64,000 nt of DNA from an uncultured Kiritimatiellota bacterium (GTDB lineage: Bacteria > Verrucomicrobiota > Kiritimatiellia > RFP12 > DVOR01): assembly GCA_944391055.1 (NCBI GenBank), contig CALXSF010000002.1, positions 62,001 through 126,000 on the forward strand, read 5' to 3'. Position 1 is the first letter of the stretch. Each line of letters begins with the position of its first letter. The translations under genes and the position numbers were made by a program. The notes under the pieces were generated by a model that saw only the letters and a program-made list of their open reading frames with translations, was not told the DNA's origin and ran no database searches. Below are positions 41,513 to 49,620 of the stretch, piece by piece.

Positions 41513-43116
41513 AAAGCGCCACCCTCACCCTCAGCCTGCTCCTGACCTTGGCCGGCTGCGCCATCCCCAACCACAAGGATTACGAGGAGCGGCCCATCGC
41601 CGACATCCTGCAGGCCGCGTCCGTCGCCAAGGACACGCGCGAGGAGGCCCTCCCCGGCATCCTCGCCCAAGCCCCGGCGCCCGCCCTGGACGATTGGTGG
41701 AAACGCTTCGGCGACGAACCCCTCAACCGCCTCCTCGCCAAGGCCTACGCCGCCAACCGGAACCTGGCCGCCGCCCGCGCCAACCTGGCCGCCGCCCGCG
41801 CCCAATGGCGCTACCAGCGCGGCGCCCTCTGGCCCACCGCCGACCTCGGCGCCGACCTCTCCCGCAACCGCACCTCCGAGAACAGCCTCAGCGGCAAAAA
41901 CCGCTACACCGACTATCAGCTCACCGGCGGCGCGCGCTGGGAGCTTGACCTCTTCGGGCGCAACACCTATCTGACGAACGCCGCCGAGGCCCAGGCCCAG
42001 GCCTCCGAGGCGGACCTCAAGGCCATGTGGGTCTCCGTCTCCGCGGATCTCGCCACCTACTACGTCGAGCTGCGCACCCTCCAAGGCCGCCTCATGGTCG
42101 CCCAAGACAACCTCCGCCTCCAGCAGGACAATTACGACCTCTTGGCCGGCCGCCTCCAAAGCGGCATCTCCAACGCCCTCGTCGTCTCCCAGGCGGAATA
42201 CGACCTCCACAACACCGCCGCGGCCATCCCCTCCCTCAAGGCGCAGATCACCGCCGCGGAGGACGCCATCGCCATCCTCTGCGGCGTCGCCCCCGGCGCC
42301 CTCCCCCAAGACATCGTCGCCCTCCCCGAATTCATGGCCACCCAGGACGAGGGGAAGGAAGGCAAGCCGGGCAGCCGCAAGGCCATCGGCCTGCGCCCCA
42401 CCGCCATCCCCACCGCCCGCAACTTCTCCCTGGAGGAAGGCATCCCCGCCGACGCCATCCGCCGCCGCCCCGACGTCCACGCCTCCGAGCGCCGCCTCAA
42501 GGCCGCCGTCGACACCCTCGGCTCCGCCAAGGCGGAACGCTACCCCACCGTCTACATCTCCGGCAACATCGGCCTTGAGGCGCTCAAGCTCGGGGATCTC
42601 TTCGACTGGGACAGCCACTTCTACAACTTCGGCCCCGGCGTCACCCTCCCCATCTTCCGCGGCGGGCAGATCGTCGCGAACATCGACATCCGCACCGAGG
42701 AACAGCGGGCCGCCCTCGCCAGCTACGAGCACACCGTCCTCACCGCGCTCGGCGACGTCCGCGACGCCCTCTCCGGCTGCGACCAGGAGCAGGAGCGCCT
42801 GCGCCATCTCCGCCTCGGCGTCCAGGCCGCCCAAAACGCCTATGAGATCGCTGGCAACTCCTATGACGCCGGCATCGGGGACTTCTTCGACCTCCTTGAC
42901 GCCCAGCGCCAGGTCCTCAGCCTCGACGACGCCCGCGTCGTCAGCGAGGGCGAGATCGCCAAGCAGCAAATCGCCCTCTACCGCGCGCTCTGCGGCGGCT
43001 GGGAAGGCAACGAGGCCCCGGAGACGGCCCAGACCCTTTTCGGCGCGGACGCCGCGCAGGAGCCCCTCCTCGCGCCGCTTGCCGCCGGGCAGGCCGCCGC
43101 GTCGGCCCAACCCTGA
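41509..43116 (+). CDS. RND efflux outer-membrane lipoprotein, NodT/TolC family
   Basis: The 535-residue product has a lipobox in the signal peptide (LLLTLAGC) and the duplicated coiled-coil repeats of outer-membrane efflux proteins. [20 protein letters not shown] and [10 protein letters not shown] are NodT-family landmarks, as are [20 protein letters not shown] and [17 protein letters not shown]. It forms the trimeric channel for the adjacent pump. A perfect 14-bp-arm palindromic terminator begins 11 nt after the stop, ending the four-gene operon. Confidence 0.94.
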   Translation: MKSATLTLSLLLTLAGCAIPNHKDYEERPIADILQAASVAKDTREEALPGILAQAPAPALDDWWKRFGDEPLNRLLAKAYAANRNLAAARANLAAARAQWRYQRGALWPTADLGADLSRNRTSENSLSGKNRYTDYQLTGGARWELDLFGRNTYLTNAAEAQAQASEADLKAMWVSVSADLATYYVELRTLQGRLMVAQDNLRLQQDNYDLLAGRLQSGISNALVVSQAEYDLHNTAAAIPSLKAQITAAEDAIAILCGVAPGALPQDIVALPEFMATQDEGKEGKPGSRKAIGLRPTAIPTARNFSLEEGIPADAIRRRPDVHASERRLKAAVDTLGSAKAERYPTVYISGNIGLEALKLGDLFDWDSHFYNFGPGVTLPIFRGGQIVANIDIRTEEQRAALASYEHTVLTALGDVRDALSGCDQEQERLRHLRLGVQAAQNAYEIAGNSYDAGIGDFFDLLDAQRQVLSLDDARVVSEGEIAKQQIALYRALCGGWEGNEAPETAQTLFGADAAQEPLLAPLAAGQAAASAQP

Positions 43117-43127
43117 CCTCCCCTTGG

Positions 43128-43160
43128 CGAAACCCCGCGGCGCCGCGGGGTTTCGCGTTT
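43128..43160 (+). terminator. Terminator of the RND operon
   Basis: Perfect palindrome with arms CGAAACCCCGCGGC (43128-43141) and GCCGCGGGGTTTCG (43142-43155), followed by CGTTT. Confidence 0.75.
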
Positions 43161-43170
43161 CGCGGGACTG

Positions 43171-43199
43171 TGCTATCATAACCCCGTCACTTTGAGGAG
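43171..43199 (+). promoter_or_regulatory. Extended -10 promoter and ribosome-binding site of the cystatin-like lipoprotein gene
   Basis: TGC TATCAT (-10 at 43174-43179) in a TGTGCTA context, then GAGGAG at 43194-43199, 7 nt before the ATG at 43207. Confidence 0.65.
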
Positions 43200-43206
43200 C
43201 CCCAAG

Positions 43207-43638
43207 ATGAAGCGAAGCCTCCCACTCTTCTTCCTGCCCCTTTTGCTCGGTGGCTGCGTCTGGCATTGCGTCGACGGCCCGGCCGAGACGCCGGTCGCGG
43301 CCGGGCCCGCGCAGGAACAGCCCGCCAAGCCCGGGCCGGAGGCCAAGCCCGAGCCGCCCAAGCCCCCCAAACCCGTCAAGGTCGGTGCCTATTCCGAACA
43401 CATCGCGCCCGACCCCGAGCAGCGCGACGTCTTCGCCGCCGCCACGCGCGGCTCCGAGGCCCGCAACCTGCGGCCCCTCACCGTCGCCACGCAGGTCGTC
43501 AACGGGCTCAACTATGACTTCCGCTGCGTCAGCGAGGATGGGCGCCGCCGCTACTCCGTCATCATCCACCGCCCCCTCCCGCAATCCGGCGAGGCCCCGC
43601 GCGTCGTCTCCATCCGCGAACTGTCGGCCACCGACTGA
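43207..43638 (+). CDS. Small lipoprotein with a cystatin-like domain
   Basis: The 143-residue product has a lipoprotein signal (LFFLPLLLGGC) and a Pro/Lys/Glu-rich spacer (PEAKPEPPKPPKPVKV). A roughly 75-residue domain contains LTVATQVVNGLNYDFRCV, where QVVNG at residues 96-100 corresponds to the QVVAG wedge loop of cystatins, and the following NYxF strand also fits. The C-terminal Pro-Trp hairpin of animal cystatins is absent. It may inhibit papain-like cysteine peptidases in the periplasm, or be only a structural relative. The window also encodes a C10 cysteine peptidase. A ribosome-binding site sets the start, and a terminator follows. Confidence 0.65.
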   Translation: MKRSLPLFFLPLLLGGCVWHCVDGPAETPVAAGPAQEQPAKPGPEAKPEPPKPPKPVKVGAYSEHIAPDPEQRDVFAAATRGSEARNLRPLTVATQVVNGLNYDFRCVSEDGRRRYSVIIHRPLPQSGEAPRVVSIRELSATD

Positions 43639-43673
43639 CGCGCCCTGGGCCGAGGCCGCGCGCCCCGCCGCCG

Positions 43674-43699
43674 TCCGCCCCATCCCCGGGGCGGATTTT
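43674..43699 (+). terminator. Terminator after the cystatin-like gene
   Basis: TCCGCCCC (43674-43681), loop ATCCCC, GGGGCGGA (43688-43695), then TTTT. A second small GC hairpin followed by TTTTT lies at about 43725-43745. Confidence 0.75.
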
Positions 43700-43770
43700 G
43701 CTGTCTCCCCTTGGCCCCGCCGCACGCCGCCCCCCGGCGTTTTTGGGGGAATGCCACGGTGGGCGCGTTA

Positions 43771-43779
43771 TGGTAGAAT
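43771..43779 (+). promoter_or_regulatory. Extended -10 promoter of the exonuclease gene, predicted leaderless
   Basis: TGG TAGAAT (-10 at 43774-43779) ends 8 nt before the ATG at 43788. An earlier in-frame ATG at 43770 overlaps the promoter itself and is therefore rejected as the start. Confidence 0.6.
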
Positions 43780-43787
43780 ATGGGGTT

Positions 43788-44612
43788 ATGATGAGCAGAG
43801 CATTCCCCATCGCGCTCCGGCGCCCTTTGATCGTGTTCGACATCGAGTCCACCGGGCTTTCGCCCCGGGCCGACCGCATCATCGAATTGGCGGCGCTCCG
43901 GCTGAACCCGGATGGCTCGCGGGACGACCGGGTGTGGCTGCTGAACCCGACGGTGAAGATCCCGGTGGAGTCCATCGCGGTGCATGGGATCACGGACGCG
44001 GAGGTGGCGGGGTGCCCGACCTTCGCGGAGAAGGCGCTGGAGATCTACGCCTTTTTCGACGGCTGCGACCTGGCCGGCTTCTCGGTGGGCTATTTCGACG
44101 CGCAGATCCTGAACGAGGAGTTCCTCCGGTGCGGCATCCGCGACTTCCACCCGGAGGCGCGGGCGTTGGTGGACGCGCAGAAGATTTTCCACAAACGCGA
44201 GCCGCGCGACCTCACGGCCGCCCTGCGCTTCTACTGCGGCAAGGAGTTGGGCGAGGCGGCGCACGGGGCGCTGGCGGACGCGCAGGCGACGCTGGAGGTG
44301 CTGGTGGGCGAGCTGGCGCGCTACCCGGATCTGCCGCGCGACGTGGACGCCTTGGACAAGCTGTTCAACCCCTCGGATCCCTTCAACGTGGACCGCATGG
44401 GGCGCTGGCGCTGGGTGAAGGGCGAGGTGACGGTGAACTTCGGCAAGAAGAAGGGCATGAAGCTGAGGGAGTTGGCGGCGGACCGGCACGACGGCCACTC
44501 CTTCCTGAAGTGGATGGTGAAGGGGGATTTCCCGGAGGACACGCGGGCGGTCGCCGAGAACGCGCTGCGGGGCATCTTCCCGGAGCGCGGGCCGGCCGAC
44601 CCGGTTCTCTAA
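43788..44612 (+). CDS. DnaQ-like 3'-5' exonuclease (DEDDh), with C-terminal extension
   Basis: The 274-residue product has the exonuclease motifs in order: LIVFDIESTGLSP with Asp-Glu, GFSVGYFDAQIL, and HGALADAQATLEV with the DEDDh His and Asp. It trims 3' ends of DNA or RNA; the epsilon subunit of DNA polymerase III is a relative. After about residue 185 an extra region (VKGEVTVNFGKKKGMKLREL, then HSFLKWMVKGDFPEDT) matches the quoted exo domain extension of unknown role seen in other DnaQ-like proteins. A tandem ATG-ATG occurs at 43788 and 43791. PlsC-like gene follows 15 nt later. Confidence 0.85.
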   Translation: MMSRAFPIALRRPLIVFDIESTGLSPRADRIIELAALRLNPDGSRDDRVWLLNPTVKIPVESIAVHGITDAEVAGCPTFAEKALEIYAFFDGCDLAGFSVGYFDAQILNEEFLRCGIRDFHPEARALVDAQKIFHKREPRDLTAALRFYCGKELGEAAHGALADAQATLEVLVGELARYPDLPRDVDALDKLFNPSDPFNVDRMGRWRWVKGEVTVNFGKKKGMKLRELAADRHDGHSFLKWMVKGDFPEDTRAVAENALRGIFPERGPADPVL

Positions 44613-44627
44613 GCAAGGAGGTTCGCG

Positions 44628-45458
44628 ATGCGCACGGTGACGGAGTTCATGAGGGCGTTCCGGGAGACGGGGTCGTATCGGACGCCGCCCGAGGCGCTGG
44701 GCCGGCCGCGCAGGAACGGTCTGTGGACGTCGTTGGTCTACAACGTGCGGGCCTTGGGCGGCTCGATGGCCCGCGGCGGCTGGCTGGCGCTGAAGCCGGG
44801 GCGCTTCGACGACGAGCGCTGGCAGGAGTGCGGCTTCCATCTCTTTTGGGAGACGGAGCGGATGGGGACGGAGGTGATCCTGGAGGATTTCGCGCGCCTG
44901 CGCGGGATCGGCCCGGCGGTGATCGTCTCCAACCACATGAGCCTTTACGAGACCTTCGCCTTCCCGCCGCTGCTGCTGGCGTTCTGCGACGACGTGGCGA
45001 TCGTGCTGAAGGAGTCGCTGCTGCGCGTGCCCTTCCTGGGGCGCACCTTCGCCACGCGCAAGACGATCCCCGTGGGGCGGGCGGATCCGCGGGCGGATCT
45101 GAAGGCGGTCTTGGAGCAGGGGGAGCGCTTCATCCGGGAGGATCGCGCGAGCGTGATGCTGTACCCGCAGGGGACGCGCCAGCCGTTCTTCGATTGCCGC
45201 CACTTCAACACGTTGGGGCTGAAGCTGGCGCAGAACGCGGGCGTGCCGATCGTGCCGGTGGCGGGGCAGACGGCGTTCTTGGGGATGAGCAGGCTCACCA
45301 AGGATTTCGGCCCGGTGGACACGTCCATCCCCGTCCGCTTCGCGTGCGGGCCGGTCATCAACGTCACGCGGGCCAACGCGAAGGCCGCACAGGCGCAGTG
45401 CATCGACTTCATCGCCTCCAAGCTGGAGGAGTGGGGCAAGGTGGAGGTGCGGCGATGA
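44628..45458 (+). CDS. 1-acyl-sn-glycerol-3-phosphate acyltransferase-like protein (PlsC family)
   Basis: The 276-residue product has the acyltransferase blocks. Block I reads SNHMSLYET with His103 and Glu108, so the usual HX4D is HX4E here. Block II is near FATRKTIPVGR, block III is LYPQGTRQPF in place of FPEGTR, and block IV is VPIVPVAG. It probably acylates a glycerophosphate or related lipid at the inner membrane. The HX4E and PQGTR variants suggest a divergent substrate. AGGAGG eight bases upstream supports the start. The next gene overlaps its stop by ATGA. Confidence 0.8.
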   Translation: MRTVTEFMRAFRETGSYRTPPEALGRPRRNGLWTSLVYNVRALGGSMARGGWLALKPGRFDDERWQECGFHLFWETERMGTEVILEDFARLRGIGPAVIVSNHMSLYETFAFPPLLLAFCDDVAIVLKESLLRVPFLGRTFATRKTIPVGRADPRADLKAVLEQGERFIREDRASVMLYPQGTRQPFFDCRHFNTLGLKLAQNAGVPIVPVAGQTAFLGMSRLTKDFGPVDTSIPVRFACGPVINVTRANAKAAQAQCIDFIASKLEEWGKVEVRR

Positions 45459-46318
45459 GGGGGGCGCTCCGGGTGGCGGCGCTGGCCGCCGCGGCTTTGT
45501 GCGCGGCCGCCGCGCAGGCGCAGTTCTCGATGGCGGAGCTTTTCGCGGGGGGCGCCATCACGAACAGCCTTGGGGAGACGATGCCGGTGCGCGTGTGGCG
45601 CCATTACGAGAAGAAGGATCTCCCGGTGCCGGTGGTGGTGCTGCTTCACGGGAGCGGCGAGTGCGGGCGGGACAACGCCAAGCAGCTGAGCAACTTCGGT
45701 GCCCTGAACAACATCCTGCTCTTGGATGACGAGTTGCCGCCCGCGCTGTGGGCGATCCCGCAGTGCACGCCGGCCAACCCGTGGGTCCGCTCGATCGCCT
45801 TCAAGCCGGATTACCGGCAGCCGCGCTACCCTTCGCCCGCGTTGCGCACGGTGAAGGAGTGGGTGGATGGGCTGATCGCGGAGGGCGTGGCCGACCCGGA
45901 CCGCATTTATGTCGCGGGGCTGTCGTTGGGCGGGTTCGGCACGTGGGACGCGATCCAGCGCTGGCCCAATTATTTCGCGGCGGCGGTGCCGGTGTGCGGC
46001 GGCGGCTCCATCCAGGAGGAAGCCATCAGGAACGCCGCGACAACGCCGGTCTGGGTCTTCCATGGCGAGGCCGACGCCAATGTGCCGGTGGATTGCTCGC
46101 GGCGGATGGTGAGCGCGCTCACGCGGGCGGGGGCCGCGCCGAAGTACACGGAGTTCCCGAAGATGGGCCATCCGATCTGGTCGCGCGTCTGGGGGGATTC
46201 GGCGGTGTGGCATTGGCTGTTCCGCCAGCGGCGCGGGGAGCGGCCGAAGGATGGGGGGGAGAAGGAGGATTCGGGGGGCTTCTTTGGCAGTCTGCTGGAA
46301 TATGTCACGCCGGATTGA
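45455..46318 (+). CDS. Secreted alpha/beta-hydrolase (PHB-depolymerase/esterase-like)
   Basis: The 287-residue product has a signal peptide (ALRVAALAAAALCAAAAQAQ). An esterase domain follows with VVLLHGSGECGRDN, the nucleophile elbow GLSLGG with Ser157, FHGEADANVPV with the acid, and KMGHPIW with the His. This pattern is close to dienelactone-hydrolase/phospholipase-carboxylesterase and CE1-type proteins, which often deacylate plant or host glycans. A Lys/Asp/Gly-rich C-terminal tail (KDGGEKEDSGGFFGS) follows the fold. It overlaps the acyltransferase gene by 4 nt and ends at a strong bidirectional terminator. Confidence 0.82.
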   Translation: MRGALRVAALAAAALCAAAAQAQFSMAELFAGGAITNSLGETMPVRVWRHYEKKDLPVPVVVLLHGSGECGRDNAKQLSNFGALNNILLLDDELPPALWAIPQCTPANPWVRSIAFKPDYRQPRYPSPALRTVKEWVDGLIAEGVADPDRIYVAGLSLGGFGTWDAIQRWPNYFAAAVPVCGGGSIQEEAIRNAATTPVWVFHGEADANVPVDCSRRMVSALTRAGAAPKYTEFPKMGHPIWSRVWGDSAVWHWLFRQRRGERPKDGGEKEDSGGFFGSLLEYVTPD

Positions 46319-46339
46319 CGGGCGGGGTGGGCGGACGAA

Positions 46340-46375
46340 AAAACGGGGCGCGGCCATGCGGCCGCGCCCCGTTTT
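46340..46375. terminator. Bidirectional terminator between the esterase gene and nagB
   Basis: AAAACGGGGCGCGGCC (46340-46355), loop ATGC, and the exact complement GGCCGCGCCCCGTTTT (46360-46375). It serves both converging genes. Confidence 0.9.
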
Positions 46376-46397
46376 CGCATTGGGTCCGCCGTGAGGG

Positions 46398-47183
46398 TCA
46401 GACGTTGGAGACGCCGGTCTGGGAGAAGATGTACTTGTAGTAATCCTTGTTGCGGAGTTTGCCGGCGGCCTCCTCGTCGCAGATGACGATGCAGTCGTTG
46501 TGGTATTGGAGGGCCGAGCAGGGGCACATGGCGGTGACGGGGCCTTCGACGAGGCCGGCGATGGCGTCCTGCTTGCCTTTGCCGAAGGCGAGGAGGACGA
46601 CCTTGCGGGCGTCCATGATGGAGCCGATGCCCATGGTGACGGCCTGGGTGGGGACTTCGTCGACGCGGCCTTGGAAGAAGAGGCGGGCGTTGTCGTTGAT
46701 GGTCTGCTGGGTGAGCACTTGGCTGTGGGTGCGGCAGGCGAGGGAGCAGCCGGGCTCGTTGAAGGCGATGTGGCCGTCGGAGCCGATGCCGAGCAGTTGG
46801 ATGTCGATGCCGCCGGCGGCCTTGATGGCGTCCTCATAGGCTTGGCAGCTGGCGGCGATGTCCTTGGCGAGCCCGTCGGGGACGTGGGTCTTGGCCTGGT
46901 CGATGTCGATGTGGTCGAAGAGCTGGGTCTTCATGAAGTAGTGGTAGCTCTGGTCGTGCTCGGGGGCCAGGCCGAGGTATTCGTCAAGGTTGAAGCTCTG
47001 GCAGTCCTTGAAGGAGACGGAGCCTTCTTTGCAGGCCTCGGCCAAGAGCTTGTACATCTTCACGGGGGTGGAGCCGGTGGCCAGCCCAAGAACGGTCTTG
47101 GGGTTCCGTTTCACTTGGTCGATGAAGATGCTGGCGGCCAGACGGCTGCCTTCCTCGGGGTTCTGAACGATTGCGACTTTCAT
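46398..47183 (-). CDS. nagB: Glucosamine-6-phosphate deaminase
   Basis: The 261-residue product has the NagB motifs. LGLATGSTPVKMYKLL binds phosphate, FNLDEYLGL carries the catalytic Asp, and LGIGSDGHIAFNEPG the His region. It converts glucosamine-6-phosphate into fructose-6-phosphate and ammonia. Length is typical for the short NagB form without the allosteric extension. It lies 30 nt downstream of the second kinase gene in a three-gene operon and ends at a bidirectional terminator. No nagA is in the window. Confidence 0.96.
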   Translation of the reverse strand: MKVAIVQNPEEGSRLAASIFIDQVKRNPKTVLGLATGSTPVKMYKLLAEACKEGSVSFKDCQSFNLDEYLGLAPEHDQSYHYFMKTQLFDHIDIDQAKTHVPDGLAKDIAASCQAYEDAIKAAGGIDIQLLGIGSDGHIAFNEPGCSLACRTHSQVLTQQTINDNARLFFQGRVDEVPTQAVTMGIGSIMDARKVVLLAFGKGKQDAIAGLVEGPVTAMCPCSALQYHNDCIVICDEEAAGKLRNKDYYKYIFSQTGVSNV

Positions 47184-47213
47184 GTCTTGTGTCCTTTCGT
47201 TTTCAGGAAATGG

Positions 47214-48320
47214 TCATTTGCCGACGGCTTTGGCGCAGCGCTGGACGATGGCCTGCATTTCCTCGCGGGCGTTTTCCATGCAGAGCGCCAGGCGGAACTG
47301 CGTGCGGCAGCGGTCGACGTTTTGCTTGGGGTAATGGGTCTTGAAGTAGATGTCGCCCTGGAGATAGTCGGTGAGGAAGCGGATGCCGATCATGAAGGGG
47401 AGCAGCCAGGCGGAGAAGACGAGCTCCTGCACCTCGGCCGGGACGAGGAACTTGGCGGTGTCGAGATAGCCGGCGGCGACGGCCTCGAACATGCGGAGGT
47501 CGAAGCGGACGTTTTCGACGTCCGGCTCGGATTCGTCGGCGGTGTTGCAGGTGGTTCGGCAGAGGTCGCCGAAGTCATAGAGCGCCAGGCCGGGCATGAC
47601 GGTGTCGAGGTCGACCACGGCCACGCACCGCTTGCTCGCGGGGTCGAAGAGGGCGTTGTTGATCTTGGTGTCGTTGTGGGTGATGCGTTCGGGGATTTGG
47701 CCTTTGAGGTAACGGTTGAGGAGGTGGGCCACCAGATGGCGGCGCTCCCGGACGAACGCGATCTCCTCGGCCACCTCGTCGGCGCGGTTGCGGATGTCGA
47801 GGTAGGCGGCCTCCTCGAGGGTGGCGTAGCGCATCGGGGTGTGGTGGAAGTAGGGGATGGTCTCGTGGAGGCGCGGGAGGGGGAGGTCGGCCATCATGTT
47901 TTGGAACTGCGCGAAGCCGCGGGCGGCCTCGAAGGCCACGTCGGGGTCGCGCACGTTGTCGTAGCTTTCCACGTCGTCGATGAAGTCGTAGAGTCGCCAC
48001 CATTTGCCCTCGAAGGTTCGGACGCAGTTGCGCCCTTCGCGGGTGTGCACGAGGGAGAGCGTCTTCACGCCGGGGAATTGCGCGGCCTTGGCGTTGAGGT
48101 GGGCCAAGGTGCGCTCGATGTTGTCCATCACCTGCTGGGGTTTCCGGAAAACGCCGTGGTTGATCCGCTGGAGCGTGTAGTGGTGCCGCGTGCCGTCCGC
48201 CTCCGCGGTCGTCACGCGAAACGTGTCGTTGATGTGGCCGCTGCCGTAGGCCTTGGCCTCGACGGGCTTGCCTTTGACGGCAAAGGAGTTGAGGATTTCC
48301 TCGATTTTGTGGGTGTCCAT
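47214..48320 (-). CDS. NahK-like N-acetylhexosamine/aminoglycoside-type kinase, copy 2
   Basis: The 368-residue product belongs to the choline/aminoglycoside kinase fold. YGSGHINDTF is the N-lobe nucleotide loop, ITHNDTKINNALFD the catalytic HxDxxxxN motif, and VVDLDTVMPGLALYDFGD the metal-binding Asp. These match NahK, which phosphorylates GlcNAc or GalNAc at C1. The ATG at 48320 with GGAG upstream is preferred over a TTG at 48353. It is similar over its full length to the adjacent copy at 48403-49530, so the pair is a tandem duplication. nagB follows. Confidence 0.85.
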   Translation of the reverse strand: MDTHKIEEILNSFAVKGKPVEAKAYGSGHINDTFRVTTAEADGTRHHYTLQRINHGVFRKPQQVMDNIERTLAHLNAKAAQFPGVKTLSLVHTREGRNCVRTFEGKWWRLYDFIDDVESYDNVRDPDVAFEAARGFAQFQNMMADLPLPRLHETIPYFHHTPMRYATLEEAAYLDIRNRADEVAEEIAFVRERRHLVAHLLNRYLKGQIPERITHNDTKINNALFDPASKRCVAVVDLDTVMPGLALYDFGDLCRTTCNTADESEPDVENVRFDLRMFEAVAAGYLDTAKFLVPAEVQELVFSAWLLPFMIGIRFLTDYLQGDIYFKTHYPKQNVDRCRTQFRLALCMENAREEMQAIVQRCAKAVGK

Positions 48321-48360
48321 CCGATGGTTCTCCGTTTTTGCTTTGTCCTCCAAACCAAAC

Positions 48361-48390
48361 GGCCCGCGGCGGACCCCTCCGCCGCGGGCC
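48361..48390 (-). other. Strong hairpin between the two kinase genes
   Basis: GGCCCGCGGCGGA and TCCGCCGCGGGCC form a perfect 13-bp stem with a 4-nt loop. No T run follows on the minus strand. It is probably an intercistronic stabiliser or attenuator setting the ratio of the two kinases. Confidence 0.6.
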
Positions 48391-48402
48391 GGCAGGGCGC
48401 GC

Positions 48403-49530
48403 TCACACGGTGGCGAGGGCGGCCTTGACGATGGCCTCCATCTGCTCGGCCTGCTCTTCCATGCTGCGCACCATCTTCAGCTGCGTGCGGCAGCGGTCGA
48501 CGTTGTGCCCGGGGCGTTTGACGTTGAAGTAGACGTCGCCCTGGAGGTAGTCGGTGAGGAAGCGGATGCCGATGGTCATCGTGATGAGCCGGGCGGAGAA
48601 GGCCAACTCCTCCTTCTCGCCCGCCGTGAGGAACTTGGCGCCGCGGCAATAGCCCTTGGCGAGCGCCTCGAACATGTCCATTCGGGAGTAGACCTTGGAG
48701 AGGTCCCGCTCATCCTCGGCGGCGTTGGCGGTGGAGGTGCGGCACATGTCGCCGAAGTCGTAGAGCGCCAGGCCGGGCATGACGGTGTCAAGGTCGATGA
48801 CGCAGATGCCGCGGCCGGTGGCGTCGTCGAGCATGACGTTGTTGAGCTTGGTGTCGTTGTGCGTGACGCGCTCGGGGATCTCGCCCTTGGCGCAACGCTC
48901 CAGCAGGCGGCCGAAGGTGTCGGAGCGGGCCTCGACGAAGGCGATCTCCTCCCGCACGTCCTTGGCGCGGTTGAAGGCGTCCTTCTGGATGGCCTGCTGG
49001 AGGGTCTCGAAGCGGCGCACGGTGTCGTGGAAGTGCGGGATGGTCTCGTGGAGCCGGGGGTCGGTGAGGTCGGAGACCATGTTCTGGAAGTCCGCGAAGG
49101 CCTCGCCCACGAGCTCGGCCTGGTGCGCGCTCTGGATCTGGTCGTAGGTCTTGGCCCCCTCGACGAAGACGTACATGCGCCACCAGTTGCCCGCGTCGTC
49201 ATGGTGGACGGGCTCGCCCTCGCGCGTGAGGATCAGGGTGAGCGTGCGGCGCGAGATGTCCTCCACGCCCTGCGCGCGGAGTTTTGCGGCGATGTGGCGC
49301 GTCACGCGCAGGATGTTCTGCTGCACGTTCTGCGGCTGGGTGAAGACGTGGTGGTTGATGCGCTGAAGCAGATAGTGCATCTTCGCGCCGCCCACCGAGT
49401 AGGTGATTTGGTACGTGTCGTTGATGTGCCCGCTGCCATACGGGCACCCGCCGACGAAGTCGCCGTAAACCTGAAACGCGGAGGCGATGCCCTTCAGCTC
49501 CTCCGGCGTCGCCTTTCCAAGCTCTGCCAT
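48403..49530 (-). CDS. NahK-like N-acetylhexosamine/aminoglycoside-type kinase, copy 1
   Basis: The 375-residue product has the same architecture as the neighbouring copy: YGSGHINDTYQI, VTHNDTKLNNVMLD and VIDLDTVMPGLALYDFGD. Conserved shared segments such as HETIPHFHDT and RFLTDYLQGD (HETIPYFHHT and RFLTDYLQGD in copy 2) run through the C-lobe and support duplication. It is first in the kinase-kinase-nagB operon. A -35 TTGCAT (49598-49603) and extended -10 TGG TAAAGT (49576-49584) lie about 45 nt upstream. Divergence of the copies may give two substrates, for example GlcNAc and GalNAc; this is inference. Confidence 0.85.
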   Translation of the reverse strand: MAELGKATPEELKGIASAFQVYGDFVGGCPYGSGHINDTYQITYSVGGAKMHYLLQRINHHVFTQPQNVQQNILRVTRHIAAKLRAQGVEDISRRTLTLILTREGEPVHHDDAGNWWRMYVFVEGAKTYDQIQSAHQAELVGEAFADFQNMVSDLTDPRLHETIPHFHDTVRRFETLQQAIQKDAFNRAKDVREEIAFVEARSDTFGRLLERCAKGEIPERVTHNDTKLNNVMLDDATGRGICVIDLDTVMPGLALYDFGDMCRTSTANAAEDERDLSKVYSRMDMFEALAKGYCRGAKFLTAGEKEELAFSARLITMTIGIRFLTDYLQGDVYFNVKRPGHNVDRCRTQLKMVRSMEEQAEQMEAIVKAALATV

Positions 49531-49575
49531 GACCGAACCTTTCCGTTTGGATGAACGTTCCTTACAACGTCACTT

Positions 49576-49603
49576 ACTTTACCATACTTCGGACAAAATG
49601 CAA
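49576..49603 (-). promoter_or_regulatory. Promoter of the kinase-nagB operon
   Basis: On the minus strand -35 TTGCAT (49598-49603), 16-nt spacer, extended -10 TGG TAAAGT (-10 at 49576-49581). Confidence 0.65.
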
Positions 49604-49620
49604 ACCCGCCGCCGCACGCC

